Shown here in pieces: positions 47,894 through 60,701 of a stretch of DNA of 64,000 nt. How positions within the stretch are numbered: position 1 is the stretch's first letter; the number at the start of each line of letters is the position of its first letter. The position numbers and the translations under genes were made by a program. The notes below the pieces were generated by a model. That model searched no databases. It was not told the DNA's origin and saw nothing but the letters and a program-made list of their open reading frames with translations. The stretch spans positions 7,650,769-7,714,768 of the forward strand of contig CM059624.1 of assembly GCA_030435675.1 (NCBI GenBank). Direction: 5' to 3'. This DNA is from Steinernema hermaphroditum (lineage: Eukaryota; Nematoda; Chromadorea; Rhabditida; Steinernematidae).

Positions 47894-50800
47894 TTTTGAG
47901 TACGATTAATCAAATTAGAAAAAGGAACGGAACGAATACGATATGCAAATAGAGTTATTGTGGCGGAACTGCCGCTCACGAAGGGGCCGAGGGCATCGAT
48001 CGCCGTTTAGACGATGACGACGACTGCTCCGTCGCCATGGAGACCCCTCTAGGGCCCTCCTGGGGGCGGCTGGACCGAAGGTGCCAGCGTAAACAAAGGA
48101 TTACCGCTGCAGGTCTGTGCCTTCAAAATGCTCACATTCATCACTCCACAGTGGGTTCCTCGAAGACGTCCTGAACGGACTGTTTGTCCCCTTCGGAGAC
48201 GTCAGCCAGAGAATTTCTTTTTATTGCGTCGGCGACAAAACGAAAACATAATTATAATCTCTCGGCGAGGGAATAAAAAATAAATTCAGGCGAATTCGTG
48301 CGTCACTCCTCCTCAGAAGGGGAATCGCGGGATCGAGGCAGAAGCCAGTTCACGTGGAGGGTTCGGTTCCACATGGATCAGAGCAAACAGCCGAAAGCAA
48401 ACAGTTCCGCTCGAGATCGTCCCCCGATAACATCGGCATCTCGGTCGCCGGTCGCCGACCCTCCTTCCCCGGGAGAAAAGCCGTTTTCTGCAAATTCCCG
48501 CTTAGTCACACCGACGAGCCCTCTGTTTACGGCGCCGCCGCGGAGACTCTCCGCTTTCGGCGCCTCCGTTCGTTTATAATTTCGTTAAGTCTGCACTGAC
48601 TCTTTGTTTCGTGTTTGTTTTGCCTAAAACGGAAACGCGAAGAAGGGTTCGGGTGTCCCCGGATCTCGAATTTCTCGGAAGGCCAGCCCCAGAGTACATT
48701 CCTCCGATTGGGTTCGAGACGCAGTCGGTTACGGTAGTTGTTTGCGAAGCGACGGCGAAATGATCGGCGGGTGGGTTGAGGACGAATTGGGCGGAACGGC
48801 ACGAGAATAGACCCAAAAGGCAAATAGGCGATGTGGAGGTTAGGGTGGTAGTCGCTAGGAAGAAAGAAGTCATTCTGAAAAGAGCAGTTTGCGAGGTGCT
48901 ACACAGATACAGATACACCCTTGTCAAACGGTATTTCTCTGCAAAGAACCAATTTTGGTAAAGAAAAAGATGAAAGCACGCGATCGGAAATCGCGCTTCA
49001 AAAAAGCGATGCGATTCAGGTCCCAACTGCTTAAGAATCGCATTGATTTTACGTTTTAAATTCTACGGTAGACCGTTTCCTTGCTTTTCTCATTTTCAAT
49101 CCTTCACCTACTCCTCAATTTCTAACGTCATTTTTGTGAATCCTTCCTATCTTGATGCTCAAAGTCACCGAGATATCCTCAGCATGCCGACGAAGGTTGG
49201 CGCCGATGCACAGCCTCTCCGAAGGATTAGTTTTGAGCGACGAGGGGAAAATAGATTCTAGAGAGTAGAGGTCGAGGTTGTTTTCGAGAAAGCCGGAAGC
49301 GAAGCAGTCGACTCGGGCGTTTAATGCTTGAAAAGGGTCCAGGCCGGCAGGTTGTCCCTTGGATTGTGCTCCTTCTTGGCCACGAGAACGCTTTTTCCGA
49401 GTTGTTTGTGATGGGCAAACTTAGGCCATTAGACCGAATTATTTCTGTCTGTCTGCTAGACGACAGTGTAGCCGTAGAAGGGGAGTGCGTAATTTCTCTG
49501 AGACAATAAATCCCCTCTAATGCCATCGATAAAGATTTTCCATATTTCATCGTCGTCAAACGACCATTCGGCGTCGCTTCGCGCGGGCTTAGCACGTTAG
49601 GGATGCACGCTGCCGCCGCCGAGGTGCCCTTCTCGGATTCGCGACTCTCTCGCCAAGAATTAGATCAAACAATCGAGGCGCCAACGGAGCGTTTCGAGAC
49701 CTCTTCAGCGCCTTCTCTGGAGGACACGGTAATCAAATCTCTGGCTGCCCTCACTCAGAGCTAATGCTCGCCTAATGGCCCGAGGAGACGATCTTCCAAT
49801 GACCCTCAAGTGGCGTTCCGACGTCAACGATACCAGCAGAGTGCCCGCATAAACGAAAAGGGGCCGACCTCTGCGTGTGGATCATTAATTCATCGAGGAA
49901 AAGACGAATGTTGCCACCGCCTTTGGCGGTCTCGCCGCGCCTCTGGCGTTTCAGGACCATCTGCCTGTGCTTTATGAGCCTTGACTGTATTCAAATCCGG
50001 CCAGATGTTTTCGGGAGCCGATGGCTCAGGGCTGTGCGGACTCTATGCATATTCATCGCTTTTCCCACGAAACCACAATTCGGTTTCTTTGCTTTTGAAT
50101 TGTCGATGGACCGAGATGCCCATTTTTCCAATTTATGAAATATGCATTGGCGAATGTGTTAGGGGCGTTCGCGGAGGTGAGACGCTCAAGAAGCGTTCTA
50201 TCCTCCAATACAGAGTTGTATAGAAGTTATTGGAGACTGAGATCCATATTCTCCTTTTAATAGCTCAGCCCACACTTCCTAGGAGGTGAACCATTGAACC
50301 TCTTCTTTCAACGGCCAAAAAGAGATTCTAAACGGGTACTCCTATTCCAGCTGCTCCTATACTCCAAATGTTTCCTCATTTTTCCTCCATCCACTTCACC
50401 TCCCCCAGAAGGGACCGTCGCAGAGCGTCGGACTCCTCACAGCGTTCATAAACACGCCGTAAACCTTTCGGAATGCGCTGTTTTTGCGTCCCTCCCCATC
50501 AACAGGAAATTGCGTCCTAAGTGCCTCCTTCTCGGCTTTCTCTTCTTTGTTTAATTTGCATAACCGTGTCCTCCGTTACAGTTTGCCCAGCCGGCGCTCC
50601 TTGTTCGACAGAAACGGTGTTCGACCACGGCTAAGCCCTTCGCCGCGCATTCCGCTCCGTCGCCTTCTGTGATCGCCTCTTGTTTTCGCCCCGGGCGCCG
50701 TTTTGATTGATCCGCCGCCGCAGCCCTAACCAGCGGTCATTCCCCACCGATCGAGCCTTCCCTTTTGTTTTCACCCTTCCAACTTGCCTAACCACGTAGA

Positions 50801-51130
50801 CCGTCTTCGTCGGGAATCCGAATCGGAGCCAATTAGGCTCTTCTTCTGCCCCCCGGGCAGCTGTCCACCGCGCACTCAGAAATGCCGAATGCGGAGCCCC
50901 TCCCTCCTCCCCCGATTACTATTACGCCATCGGCGGCCACCCACGTCGGCCCCTCCTTGTCGCTGTTTTGGAGGCCGGCTTTTTGTTTATGAATTACTCG
51001 GGAGGTGGCTGTAGCCGGGAGGGGGCGGCGGCCGAGGTCCGGCAGCGCCGCTAATCGGGGCTAATCGAGAGGGCCGACGTGTTGTGGCCGCGATCTGATT
51101 GAGGCGCCGACGATTCAGACGACGACGACG
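47894..51130. other. Three-kilobase intergenic region
   Basis: No convincing gene on either strand. Forkhead sites lie at 48089 and 48524, octamers at 47943 and 50554, and TACGGTA at 48730 and 49064. The right end carries an acceptor at 51111-51118, 12 nt before the CARD gene ATG. Confidence 0.5.
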
Positions 51131-51848
51131 ATGCAGACGACCACCGCGCGGATGCCCTGCTCCCGTTCCCTCGCCGACATCCGCGCCGAGCAGGCGCAGA
51201 GCCTCGACCGGCTCCGCTCGAAGCTCCAGGGCATCAACGTCCGCGACCTGGTGCCCATCCTCGTAGCGCGCCAGGTCCTCCGCAGCCACGAGATGGGCGC
51301 CGTCTACTCCAAGGTGAGAGGGCTATGGGATCAGATACTTTCCCTGGATTTTGACGCTTTTCTGCAGTAGCTCAAGGGCTTTTAAGATGATTGCTGTTCT
51401 GAGAACTCCCTTGGATATGCACATCCCCATCTGGTTTCATCCAGATCCCTACAGGGCTCGATGATCGCGATAAAAGTCGGCAATTACCGTATCAAAAACA
51501 GGTTGTTTCTGCAGGGAACTGGAGTTTTCCATGAACACTGCCTCCCTTCTATAAATAGACGTTGCCAGAAAATAATGTACTCGTCGGAAAATGGGAGGTG
51601 CTCGAGTCTTTTTTGAGTGTTTTCACCCCATATAGGGGAAGGGAACACCCACAACCCCTCGGGGCGTGCCGGGACCCCACTAACGACTTCTCGTTCAGCC
51701 GTGCTCCGAAGAACAAGTGGATAAACTGATCGAGATCCTCAAGACGAAGAACCACTGGATGGGCCCGATGACCGACGCCTTCATCCGCAACGGCCAGGCT
51801 CATCTGGCCGAGGAACTTCTCAAGATCAGCGGCCAGCAGAGGGCCTAA
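51131..51848 (+). CDS. Stand-alone CARD (death-fold) protein
   Basis: Exons 51131-51313 and 51699-51848 give 110 aa, almost all of it one death-fold domain. Helices read RAEQAQSLDRLRSKLQ, VRDLVPILVARQVLRSHEM, then EEQVDKLIEILKTKN and MGPMTDAFIRNGQAHLAEEL. The last part resembles the CED-4/Apaf-1 CARD ending (x-HLAxxL) and the middle resembles CED-3 (LIAKQVLNS type). Neither a caspase nor an NB-ARC domain follows, and the stop codon is followed by an AATAAA at about 51905. CARDs bind other CARDs, so it could tune a CED-4/CED-3-like step, which is inference. The 385-bp intron is ordinary. The last AATAAA lies just before the stop of the convergent channel gene. Confidence 0.68.
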
Positions 51849-51913
51849 GTCACCCACAGAGCTACAATAACCCCTCTGTGTACATACCCTTTTATCGTGT
51901 GGACAATAAAGAC

Positions 51914-54900
51914 TCAGAACGGATTCCGCAGCGCGTTTAGCGCCTTCTCCTTGGCCAGGTGGTTCTGGTAGAGGTAGTAGAGCCAGTAGATGCAGTTGAT
52001 GAGCGCGAAGGAGGCCGGGAAGAGTTTGCGGCAGATCGAGTCGATCCTCTCGCCCGTCCACTCCGGCTGCTCCTCGTGGCCGTCCTCGTGCGCACCTGAA
52101 CATGACAGCTGAACATGAAAAACTGCAGGCGTCAAAATTGGGCACAAGTACTACAACTTTTAGCCATGGTGTACTTTCAGTTACAACAGGGTCTAGGTTT
52201 AGACAGAGACGTCAGACAAAACTGTCAAATCAAAATGTCTATAGGTGATCATAAAACTCATCGACAACCCATAAGCCTAAACCACCCTTGGATACTAAAA
52301 GGGCATAAAAATGTCCTTCAACGGTTTCAGCGCATAAATATGAGCAGTTTGCATTGGCGGTGCCAAATAGGTAATCACAAGAGTCTTGTCATAGAGACAG
52401 GAAGAGCGACTGGCGTGTCACATAGGGGTACACATATGTGTACAACATGCTTTTAGATGATTTCCCGAGGCATTCTCTATCTGTCTTTTCTTGATTATTT
52501 TTGCTCAACAAGTGCCTTTAGAAAAGGGTCATATGCAAAAAGGTTTATAGCGATCTTTATGGGATAAATTCCAGGAAAGATCATGTGACGACCAAAAAAC
52601 GTTGCCCTTCATTTGCCATACGCCAAGGATCGAATGTAACAGTGGGCTCAGTCTGGCTACTTGAGCGCTGTCAACGCCAAACACATTTACTTCTCGGCCG
52701 AAATAACCAAAATTTAACATTTAGACAATGTTTGCAGAAGTTCGAAAAAATGCTTGAAATAGAATCGACCATTCAGATTGCAATAACTCTAATCTTAAGC
52801 TATCTCCTGTTGGCTCAGTATAGAAGTTCCAGAACAAGGGTAAAAAGGCACGCTGGTGTATATCTCCCACGTGAGTCTCCACTATTTCTAGAAAATCGTT
52901 TTGTTTTGCATCAAAGAATAGTTCGTCATTGAGAACAGGCTTAGAGGACGATCTTCGGAGAGGTCCTCAGTATCCGGTATATTCCCCACGACTCACCTCC
53001 CAGACCGAATCCAAAGGCGGCGAGGGCAGCGAAAGGGTCCATGGGGTGCTGCGTGTTTCGGAGGTTGCTGAAGAAGGAGGTCTTCTTCTTGGGCAGCGAG
53101 CCGTTCTCGACGAGAGGCGTCGATTCCTGGTTGGAGCCCTCCTGGGTGCCGTTGGAGGAGGAACTGCCCCCGTTCAGTCTGGCCGCCTCGTACTCGTTCT
53201 CGATGATCACGGAGCGCGCGTCGGTCAGCGAAGTGGCGCCGTAGTAGGCACAGAGCGAGGTCGAGCTGTTCTGCCGGCGCTGCTGCTGCTTCGAACTGCA
53301 AGAATCCCGAGGATTACGGTATGCATTGGGGTCGGTTACGTGCTGATCGCCTCCATGCGCCGCTTCTTCTTCTCCGCCTCCCGTTTCCTTTTTAAACGCG
53401 CGATTCTGTGGTCTATCCAGCTGAAGGGGGGTACTGTAATGGGGGATGAGCGGACGACGCTTACCAGACCACGGCGATCTCCACCATGGAGAGGAAGATG
53501 AACCCCGTGGTAATGACCATATAGACATCGATCGACTTCACGTATCCCACCTTTGGCAGTGATTTGGCTACGTTTCCGTACTGGAGCGGCGGGATTACGG
53601 TATGTAACACGTGGATATGGTCACCTGGAAGGTTAGGGCCATCAACGAGCTGACCCCGAGGGTGATCCTGGCGGGAAGCGCCTTGAGGTCGATCCAGAAG
53701 CTGGTGAAGCTGATGAGGACGCTGGCGTAAGTGGGGATGTACATCTGGAGGACGTAGAAGCCATAAGCCCTCGAAAAGGAGAGGGATACGGTCAGCTGAA
53801 AGGCAGTGGTCAGGAGTACGCGGTCGTGGCGGGAGTACCTGGTCCCACTTGCCTGCAGCGTATTCGAAAGAGTTCTTCGTCCACTGGATGCCGTAGAGGG
53901 TGAAGTCGGCGAGCTTCGACTTCGCTATGGAGAAGACCTGAATGGAGGCGGCGTTGGGGGTCACGGTAGCGAACGAACCGGACTCCAGTCCCTCCAGTTG
54001 AGAATCACCTTGGCCGCGTTGTAGGAGTAGCTCTCGATGACCAACTCGCAGACCTAAACGGGCGTCTTCGAAGGGAGAAGGGGGCCCGGAGCACCTGGAC
54101 GTCCATGGGGAACAGCTCGAGGTTCATGTCGCAGGGCCCCTGCACCTGGAGACGGTAGTTGACCCAAACGGTGCCGTTGGGGTAGATCATGAGGAAGATG
54201 TTGGGCGTGGGGCTGCTGTGAATGGCCGTCGCCTTCGAGTTTACGAAGCACGTGTTCGGCGTCCAGAGACGCTCTACCATCTGGTAGCCGAGGGTGAGGT
54301 TCTGCAGGCACGAGGTGAGATGTTCAAAGCGGAGGCGCGGATCGTGCCAGATCTGGCTGAAAGTACATCTGTGGGTGGACGGAGATCAACCTTCCTGGAG
54401 GGCCAACTTCTTGCTCAAAATCTCACAGTCTCTTAACGGAGAACGCTCAAAGGTAACTGAAGAGAAACCAGTAAAGTAAACCAAAAGGCATTTCTTGCTA
54501 TTTTGCAATCGTCTTTGGACGATCAGAAACAAATTGGGAATCCCAAAAAAAAAGAAAATGGAGAACTAATCACTGCTAACCAATTGAATTCAGTATTTGA
54601 ATTGAAAAGAAAACTACCCAATCTGAGCAAATCCACTTCTAGAAATAGCTCCGAATGAAAATAGGGCCTGTGGAAAGCGAAAGAAGCCTCTGAAAAGACG
54701 GACCTGAAGAGGAGATCCAAAGTGAAACTGGAGGTGATTTCGGAGACTTGAGCAATGGTCTGAATGACGAACTCGACGGTGACCGTCGTGGAACCGTATT
54801 TCGTAGGCACCGTATTCTTGTTGTAGCTGCTGTCGAAGAGGGCGTCGAGCACCAGCTGCGAGATGGTGTCGTTGGCGGGGTCGCAGAAGCCGTCGCCGTC

Positions 54901-54984
54901 GAGGAGGGGCCGCGGCCGCTCGAACTCCAGCTGTGTGGCCGCCGAGAGGTGCGCGATGCTCCAGATCACCGTGAAGATGTTCAT
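51914..54984 (-). CDS. Cys-loop ligand-gated ion channel, anion type
   Basis: Nine exons (54704-54984, 54095-54356, 53979-54053, 53839-53937, 53625-53795, 53465-53580, 53340-53420, 52997-53295, 51914-52095) give 521 aa. Signal peptide [15 protein letters not shown]. The ligand domain has [20 protein letters not shown] and the Cys loop ([15 protein letters not shown], 13 residues between Cys). M2 reads [17 protein letters not shown]; the PAR start is typical of chloride-type channels of the GABA/LGC group. M3 is followed by a long Ser/Gln-rich loop and M4 ([14 protein letters not shown]). It would act in neurons or muscle; ligand unknown. The ATG follows CTTTCAG by 17 nt with an ATG-TGA mini-uORF between. 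Confidence 0.93.
52096..52996. other. Last intron of the Cys-loop channel gene (901 bp)
   Basis: An AT-rich intron far longer than the others in this gene. The plus-strand frame at 52585-52932 has no recognisable domain. Its size and composition could reflect an old insertion, but no terminal repeats were found. Confidence 0.5.
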
Positions 54985-57900
54985 CGCGCTCACATCTCCT
55001 TCTGAAAGGGACGAGTAGGTGGGACGAGGAAGGTCCTTCGGTGTTTTTGCGCCTCAAATTCGAAATTTGCATAATTTGTGCACACGCGTCATCGATTGGA
55101 AGTGATGAGATGCGGAGAATGTGACGTAGCTCGGAAGAGGACAGAAATAGGACGTGAAATAGAGCAGAAGGGGTCCTAAAGGGTAAGAAGCGACGGAACT
55201 GTACTTTAATAACTCGCAGAGCACAAGCCTTGCTACAAGCATTATTGAGTAGAAGAAGGGGTCAACACGGAGCAATCATAAATAAAGTGTTTCTGGAACT
55301 TTGATCTTCCAACTTGTAATTTCATCTGGCTTTAGGATGAGCCATCTAGGTAGATAAAAATCGGAAAGTACATAGAACAAACAGGTCCAAAATATAATAC
55401 GCCCCTTTTTTATCATTAATATATCAAGAAGTATTGCATTGTCTAATATTGTGCATATTTATTGCAATACAGTGGCAAATGACAGTGACAGTTGTACAGT
55501 GGCAAAATACTACTTTCCTGCAGGTATTCAGGCCACCAAAAGGAATTTTGTATTTGGAATACTGTTTGTACTCAGATCACTCGCAACTAGCGCATTGCTT
55601 GTCACATCAAACTGGCGGACATGAAGAGAAGAACTACTGGTACCATCCTGAAAGAGTCCTCGAGGGCCATGTCCAAACAATCCACTCGAGAAACAGAACC
55701 GCCAATTAATGAGCCGCGCTGTCCTAATGACGGCGATGGGCATCGAAGATGGCCGCGGAGAAGTACTCGACCCCGAGAAGCCATCGATGGGTGACGGCGT
55801 TGTTTTTGTCGCGCAGGCCGAAAGGTAATCGAATCGGAAGAGCGAAGAGGTCGGGGCGCCGATCCGAAGACACAAATACGTGACGAGGTCGGCGCACTTT
55901 CCGGGACACAGAAATGCGCCGATCTTCGACGTTCCTGGTTGGAGGAGTTCGTTTCGAAGTGCTCGGACCAGGTAGCGCAACCAATTAGGACTGATTAATG
56001 TTGTTTTGCACTTTATGCCCAACGAATCGCTCCAAAACCACTCAAGTAACTAAGAAGCAAGTAAGATTCAAGGTGCACAATGAGTTAAAAAATCACTCGA
56101 ACAAAAAAAGATTTTTTTTTTGTAGAAAAAGGAAACAAATTTGCCAAACTGTTATTGTGCTGATATAACGGTGATTACCGGATCTCATAGAAAATACTAA
56201 TTTTCTGATACCGGGCATTTTCTCTGGAAGCTCTTGGAATTTTTTGAATCACAGTCGTTACAAAAAGCGACCAGAACGATGTCAATAAGACCGAAGTGAA
56301 TGAACCGAAGAGAAACAAACGCAAAACACGCATTGTCCCTTCCTTTACTTCGGATTTTCTTTTGCCTTCAAAGGAAGCCTAAGCCGTAGAAGAAGAAGAA
56401 ATTGATCAGAAAAGAACTGGATGGCTAGATTAGAACCTGAATTGGCGCAAAGCAAAGTATTTGCTGCAGACGTTTTCATTCACAGGAACATATGTGGTCT
56501 CATTGCGTAGCCTTCCTTATCTAAGTCTTTCTCTAAGAGTTTGATAAGCCGCCTGCAAACGTCTTGACCTTTCTTCTAAGTAGTAGCTTCATGAACATGC
56601 CAAACGCTTCTGTTTTTCATCCTTTTGACTATGGGCTCTCGGGCACAGGGCTCCCCTTCAAGCCAACAACACGCCTCTTTTCTACAGTGTGGTCATCTTT
56701 GGTTCCAATATAACTATATCTGGGTTCTTTAGCCTAATCTTCTCGCCAGCCCCTCCCTCGCTTCTCCAACCAAATCAAAAGCTTTTTCTCCCAAAGTTGT
56801 CACATTGTGGTACGACTGTTCCTGTCAAATCGAGTTAGGTCACAAAATTTGAAAGTGCACGTCCCCAGAACGACCGAAACTTCAATGAATATCCAAATGC
56901 AAAGACATTCCTGGTATTTGAGGTGGCAAACAATGATAACTCGTACGAAAACGGCGTGCATCGAGGTGGAAAGCAGCGATCAGGGCGACTCCAGAGGACT
57001 AGGCGTGCGTCCTGGAGGTGCAAATCGAAGAGACGCCGATTGGGGACGGAGCGTCGAATCGACTGAATTCCGAAGTCCTCGGCGTCGATTTATGCAAATC
57101 CGATAAAGTTGTTCCTTGCGACGATTTGGACGACCGGAAGGACCCTCGAGGTCGAGGGTCCGTTTTGTTTTCGGCCCTTCTGGGCCTCGAGGGTCTGGCC
57201 CCTCTTCGGGGGAATCGGCGCTCCGAGATTATTTGTGCCGAATCCATCGCGACGTCCTCTAAATAATTCACCGAATCATAACTTGGCCCTCCGGCAGAAA
57301 GGGCGAAAGAGATGCATTTTCCGCTTCGGTGGCCCACCGCCGCCGTTCCATTAACATAATTCGCCGCGCTCCCCTTTCGGCGCCTTCGCCCCTCGGAAGG
57401 ACTCCAATTAGTTCGATTCCAGGTTGGGAATCCTAATTTTTGCCGAATTTACGGCCGCCCCTAAAATCGAAGATGCGATCCACGCGGGAGAGAGGGTCGT
57501 AAAAATTAACCAAAATTCGTTTCTTTCCGATTACACGCAAAAACGGGCGGAGGCCTCCGGGCCGAAGTGTTACGGAAGGTGCGGATTTGGGCCGAGAACA
57601 ACTGTTATTAGACGGGGTCGAGTGGCGAGGCTGGAAGTGGCCCGTTCCCTGTCGACCTTCTTGATGCTCGAAGAAACCAGTCTTCGCCAATCACTTCTCG
57701 GTGTACTTCTCCTTGATCCACGTCACCATAATATGTTTTTATGTCGTTTTGCCCTTGGTGGCGCAGATTACGATACGCGGAAGCGGACCTACCGTCGGGC
57801 GTTCTGGACAACTGTTGTAATTAATGGCGACATCTCGTGCAAAACAAAGAAACAGAGTTTCCAACAAGACTTCTCTTCATTCCTGGGCGGAAAAGGACCG

Positions 57901-59068
57901 TACTACAAGTACAAGAAGCTACCAACCAGGAAACGGTGTGGATCACAGTTTTTGGGTCCAAATTACACCTCTCTCTTTACACCTTCCAAGCAGCTGCCCC
58001 ATTTTAGATGAAAAATTGTCCTCAGGGTCACAGACACTCCAGCCGATGATTCATTTCCCTATTTTCCACCAGTTTCTCAGGTATATTTATGAATCCGCTC
58101 GGGACCAGCACAGGATTAACACCCTCCCAAGTTCTAATCGCCGGAAACTGTCGATCTGGGCGCGAAAACAATCCGCGCGTGACCGTCGGTCTCTCCTCCG
58201 GAAGGTCCATAAATCGAGGCGATCGCGTATTCATCCACTCGTCTCGGCGCCTCCCATAAATCGTCTCGGCGATCGGATCCCCTCGAACTCCTTGTTATCT
58301 CTTCCGGCCCTCCGCGCGCATCCCTAATGCGCCCCCCCCCCCCCCCCCCGATATGTGTTTGATTGTCGTGGTGTTACACCACTTATTAGGGCGCATTGTT
58401 GGCCCTCGAGGCGGCAACAAGTCGGTCCGCCCTCCATGGCCATCGGACCTCACTTCCCATCCGGCGACCCGCGCCGCGCCCCTATAGTAGGCCCCTAATC
58501 CATCATTAGGTCGTGACTTTAATTAAGGCGAACTCTCGCCGCGAAGAAGTTCGGCGGGCGATCGGCGATCGATCGGCGCGACAGTTGTCCCCTCCGGCCT
58601 GGAGCCGGCCGCTTTGTTCGTCCGTGCCTCCAGGTGGGTCCAGATTACCCAAAAACAAAGGCCCCCCAGGTCCTTCCGAGGCGTTTCCCGTGCGCGCCTT
58701 CGCCTCTCTCCCTCATTACCCTCGCGGAGTACGGTAGCCGGCCGAGCCCATTTCCACGCGTCGTCGTTTTTCCATTTTTCAATCAGAATCGAATCAAAAT
58801 CGACGCCTAAAAACAGGCAATTAATCATTTTCTTCGGCGTCGGGAACGCCTCGACTTGAGGGTCTCAGTGTTCGTCTAGAGGATCCTCCGGCGTCGGCAG
58901 AAGGAGCCATTAGCCGCCGAGATGGTCCTTTTATTTGGCGCCCGATTTGTTGCGATTTCGGCGACTCAGGCGTGTGCGTGTCGGATTAGGCCCTGATCGC
59001 GTGGGGCTTTGTAGTCCTGTCCACGACATCGAGACCCTTCCAGAAGCCCCGCGATGTCATGAAGCGCC
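54985..59068. other. Four-kilobase intergenic region
   Basis: No gene was recognised. The left end holds the channel promoter region. Octamers lie at 55065 and 57092. An 18-base C run lies at 58332-58349, and TACGGTA at 58730. Confidence 0.5.
58332..58349 (+). repeat. Homopolymer C run (18 bp)
   Basis: Eighteen consecutive C bases between GCG and GATATG. Length may be unstable in assembly. Confidence 0.95.
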
Positions 59069-60701
59069 ATGCCGCGCGCCTTCGGACCGCTCCTGCTCCT
59101 CGTAGCGCTCCTCGGGCCACGGGCCCTCGGCAACCAGTGCTACTCCTGCGCCGGAACGTGCCATCGCGAACCGTGCAACTGCCAGGTAATCGATGTGTCC
59201 GAAACCCAATATGTCCCGCCACGACGGGTCCATTAGGCAGTGAGGTGCGCGGTGGCGAGTGACGTCGCCGGCTCCAGTTTCATTACTTCGTCCTGTCACA
59301 CAAATTGAAAGTCGGACAGCAATTAGGAGCGACGAGGCGTCGACACAGGCCTAATCGTCCCTTGCAGATGGGCTCCTGTGAGTCGAACTACTGTTTCATC
59401 GAGCGGAAGCCGACCGAAGTTCGCGGCGTCCACCGTATCACCAAGGGATGTGTCAAGAACCCCGCCAGAACGCGCGCCGGCTGCGACTTCGACCACTTCC
59501 CCGACCACATACAGTGCATCTGCTCAGGTGGGATACCGTATCCCGCCACTAGACATTCCGAGCTCCTTCTTGTGGGCAAAAAGTCGAAAAGGAAGAGATA
59601 ATCGTCCCTTTCGCGCTGTTTCCTTCTGCGGCCCATCGCCCATCCCAATGGCCCATAAAGGGCCAATTGTTTTTATTACTCTGCCGATGGCAAGTGATCT
59701 ATCGGGGCCCCCGACGCACTATCTATGCATGGACTACCGTAATCCGACGCCGCCATTTAGGTAATTTCTGCAACGACATAATCTTCCTCCGCCCGGCGCA
59801 TCGTCACAACGTCACTTGTCGACAGGTGGGCGAGGAGAGGGGTCACAGGGCTACAGGGGAGTTGCAGTGCTCCGAGAGGAATCCGGACTGCTCGGAGACG
59901 TGCCAGGGCCAGTGGTGCCACGAGGACTCCACCACGGGCGCCTCGGGCTGTGGCTACGGGCCTCCCTCGCTGCCTTACTTCTACAAGGGTCCCGAGCTGC
60001 TTCGCGAACGCAACAAGGTGTGCATCACCATGAGCAGGTGAGACCTCGATTACGGTAGAAGCGGGAGACTCTTTGTGAGGGGGTTTGACCGTAGGGAGCT
60101 CCGAACGCCTCTATTCTGGGGGATTTTCAGGGGAAACGGCAAACCGCGGCGCCACTGCATCTGTAACACGAACATGTGCAACGACTTCCACCGCTACTAC
60201 CCCTACCAGTCGTCGGGACTCTCCTCCGCCCACCGAAGCCGCTCTCTGTGGGTGTCCCCGGAGGGAGTTGACTAACCGAGAGCCTAGGAGTCCTCAGTCG
60301 CGTCCGCTGCAGAAGTGCGTGAGCTGCGATGTATCGGCACAGGACAACGTGGTCACGCCGTCGTGCAAGCAGCACACCTGCATCGGTCACTACTGCACCT
60401 ATGCCACGCAGCGCGTCGTCCTCGGCATCCAGGCGACGATCAACGAGAAGCAGGGCTGCATCAACGTCACCGACCATTCGCAGATCCAGCTGGGGTGCAC
60501 CCACAAGTGGATGGACGAGTTCGAGGTACGTTCGGACGAGAGGACGCGCTGATGGACCCCTCGTTCCAGGAACTATTCTGTGCCTGCGAAGGCGACATGT
60601 GCAACCGCGACCTCTCCACGGCCAGCCGCTCCGGCGTCCTCTCCCTCAGAATCCCCTTCGTCTTCCTGGCGCTGTGGACTGTCCTCGAAGTGTTCCTGTG
60701 A
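59069..60701 (+). CDS. GPI-anchored protein with three Ly6/uPAR-like domains
   Basis: Seven exons (59069-59185, 59368-59527, 59761-59825, 59868-60037, 60131-60247, 60288-60525, 60570-60701) give 332 aa. A signal peptide (MPRAFGPLLLLVALLGPRALG) is followed by three Cys-rich units, each ending in a C-x-C-x(3-4)-x-C-N motif: CICSGNFCND, CICNTNMCND and CACEGDMCNRD. This is the three-finger (Ly6/activin-receptor-like) pattern. The end is a hydrophobic tail (RIPFVFLALWTVLEVFL), a GPI signal. It would sit on the cell surface. The 59826-59867 intron could be retained without breaking frame. A short ATG-TCA-TGA uORF precedes the start. It heads a same-strand group of four genes. Confidence 0.75.

Noticed and set aside
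52585..52932. 115-codon frame within the channel intron
   Set aside because: No recognisable domain or start context; the region is an intron of the opposite-strand gene.
53938..53978. Apparent frameshift in the Cys-loop channel near the last beta strand
   Set aside because: A 41-nt intron with donor CCG|gttcgt restores the frame and the family pattern.
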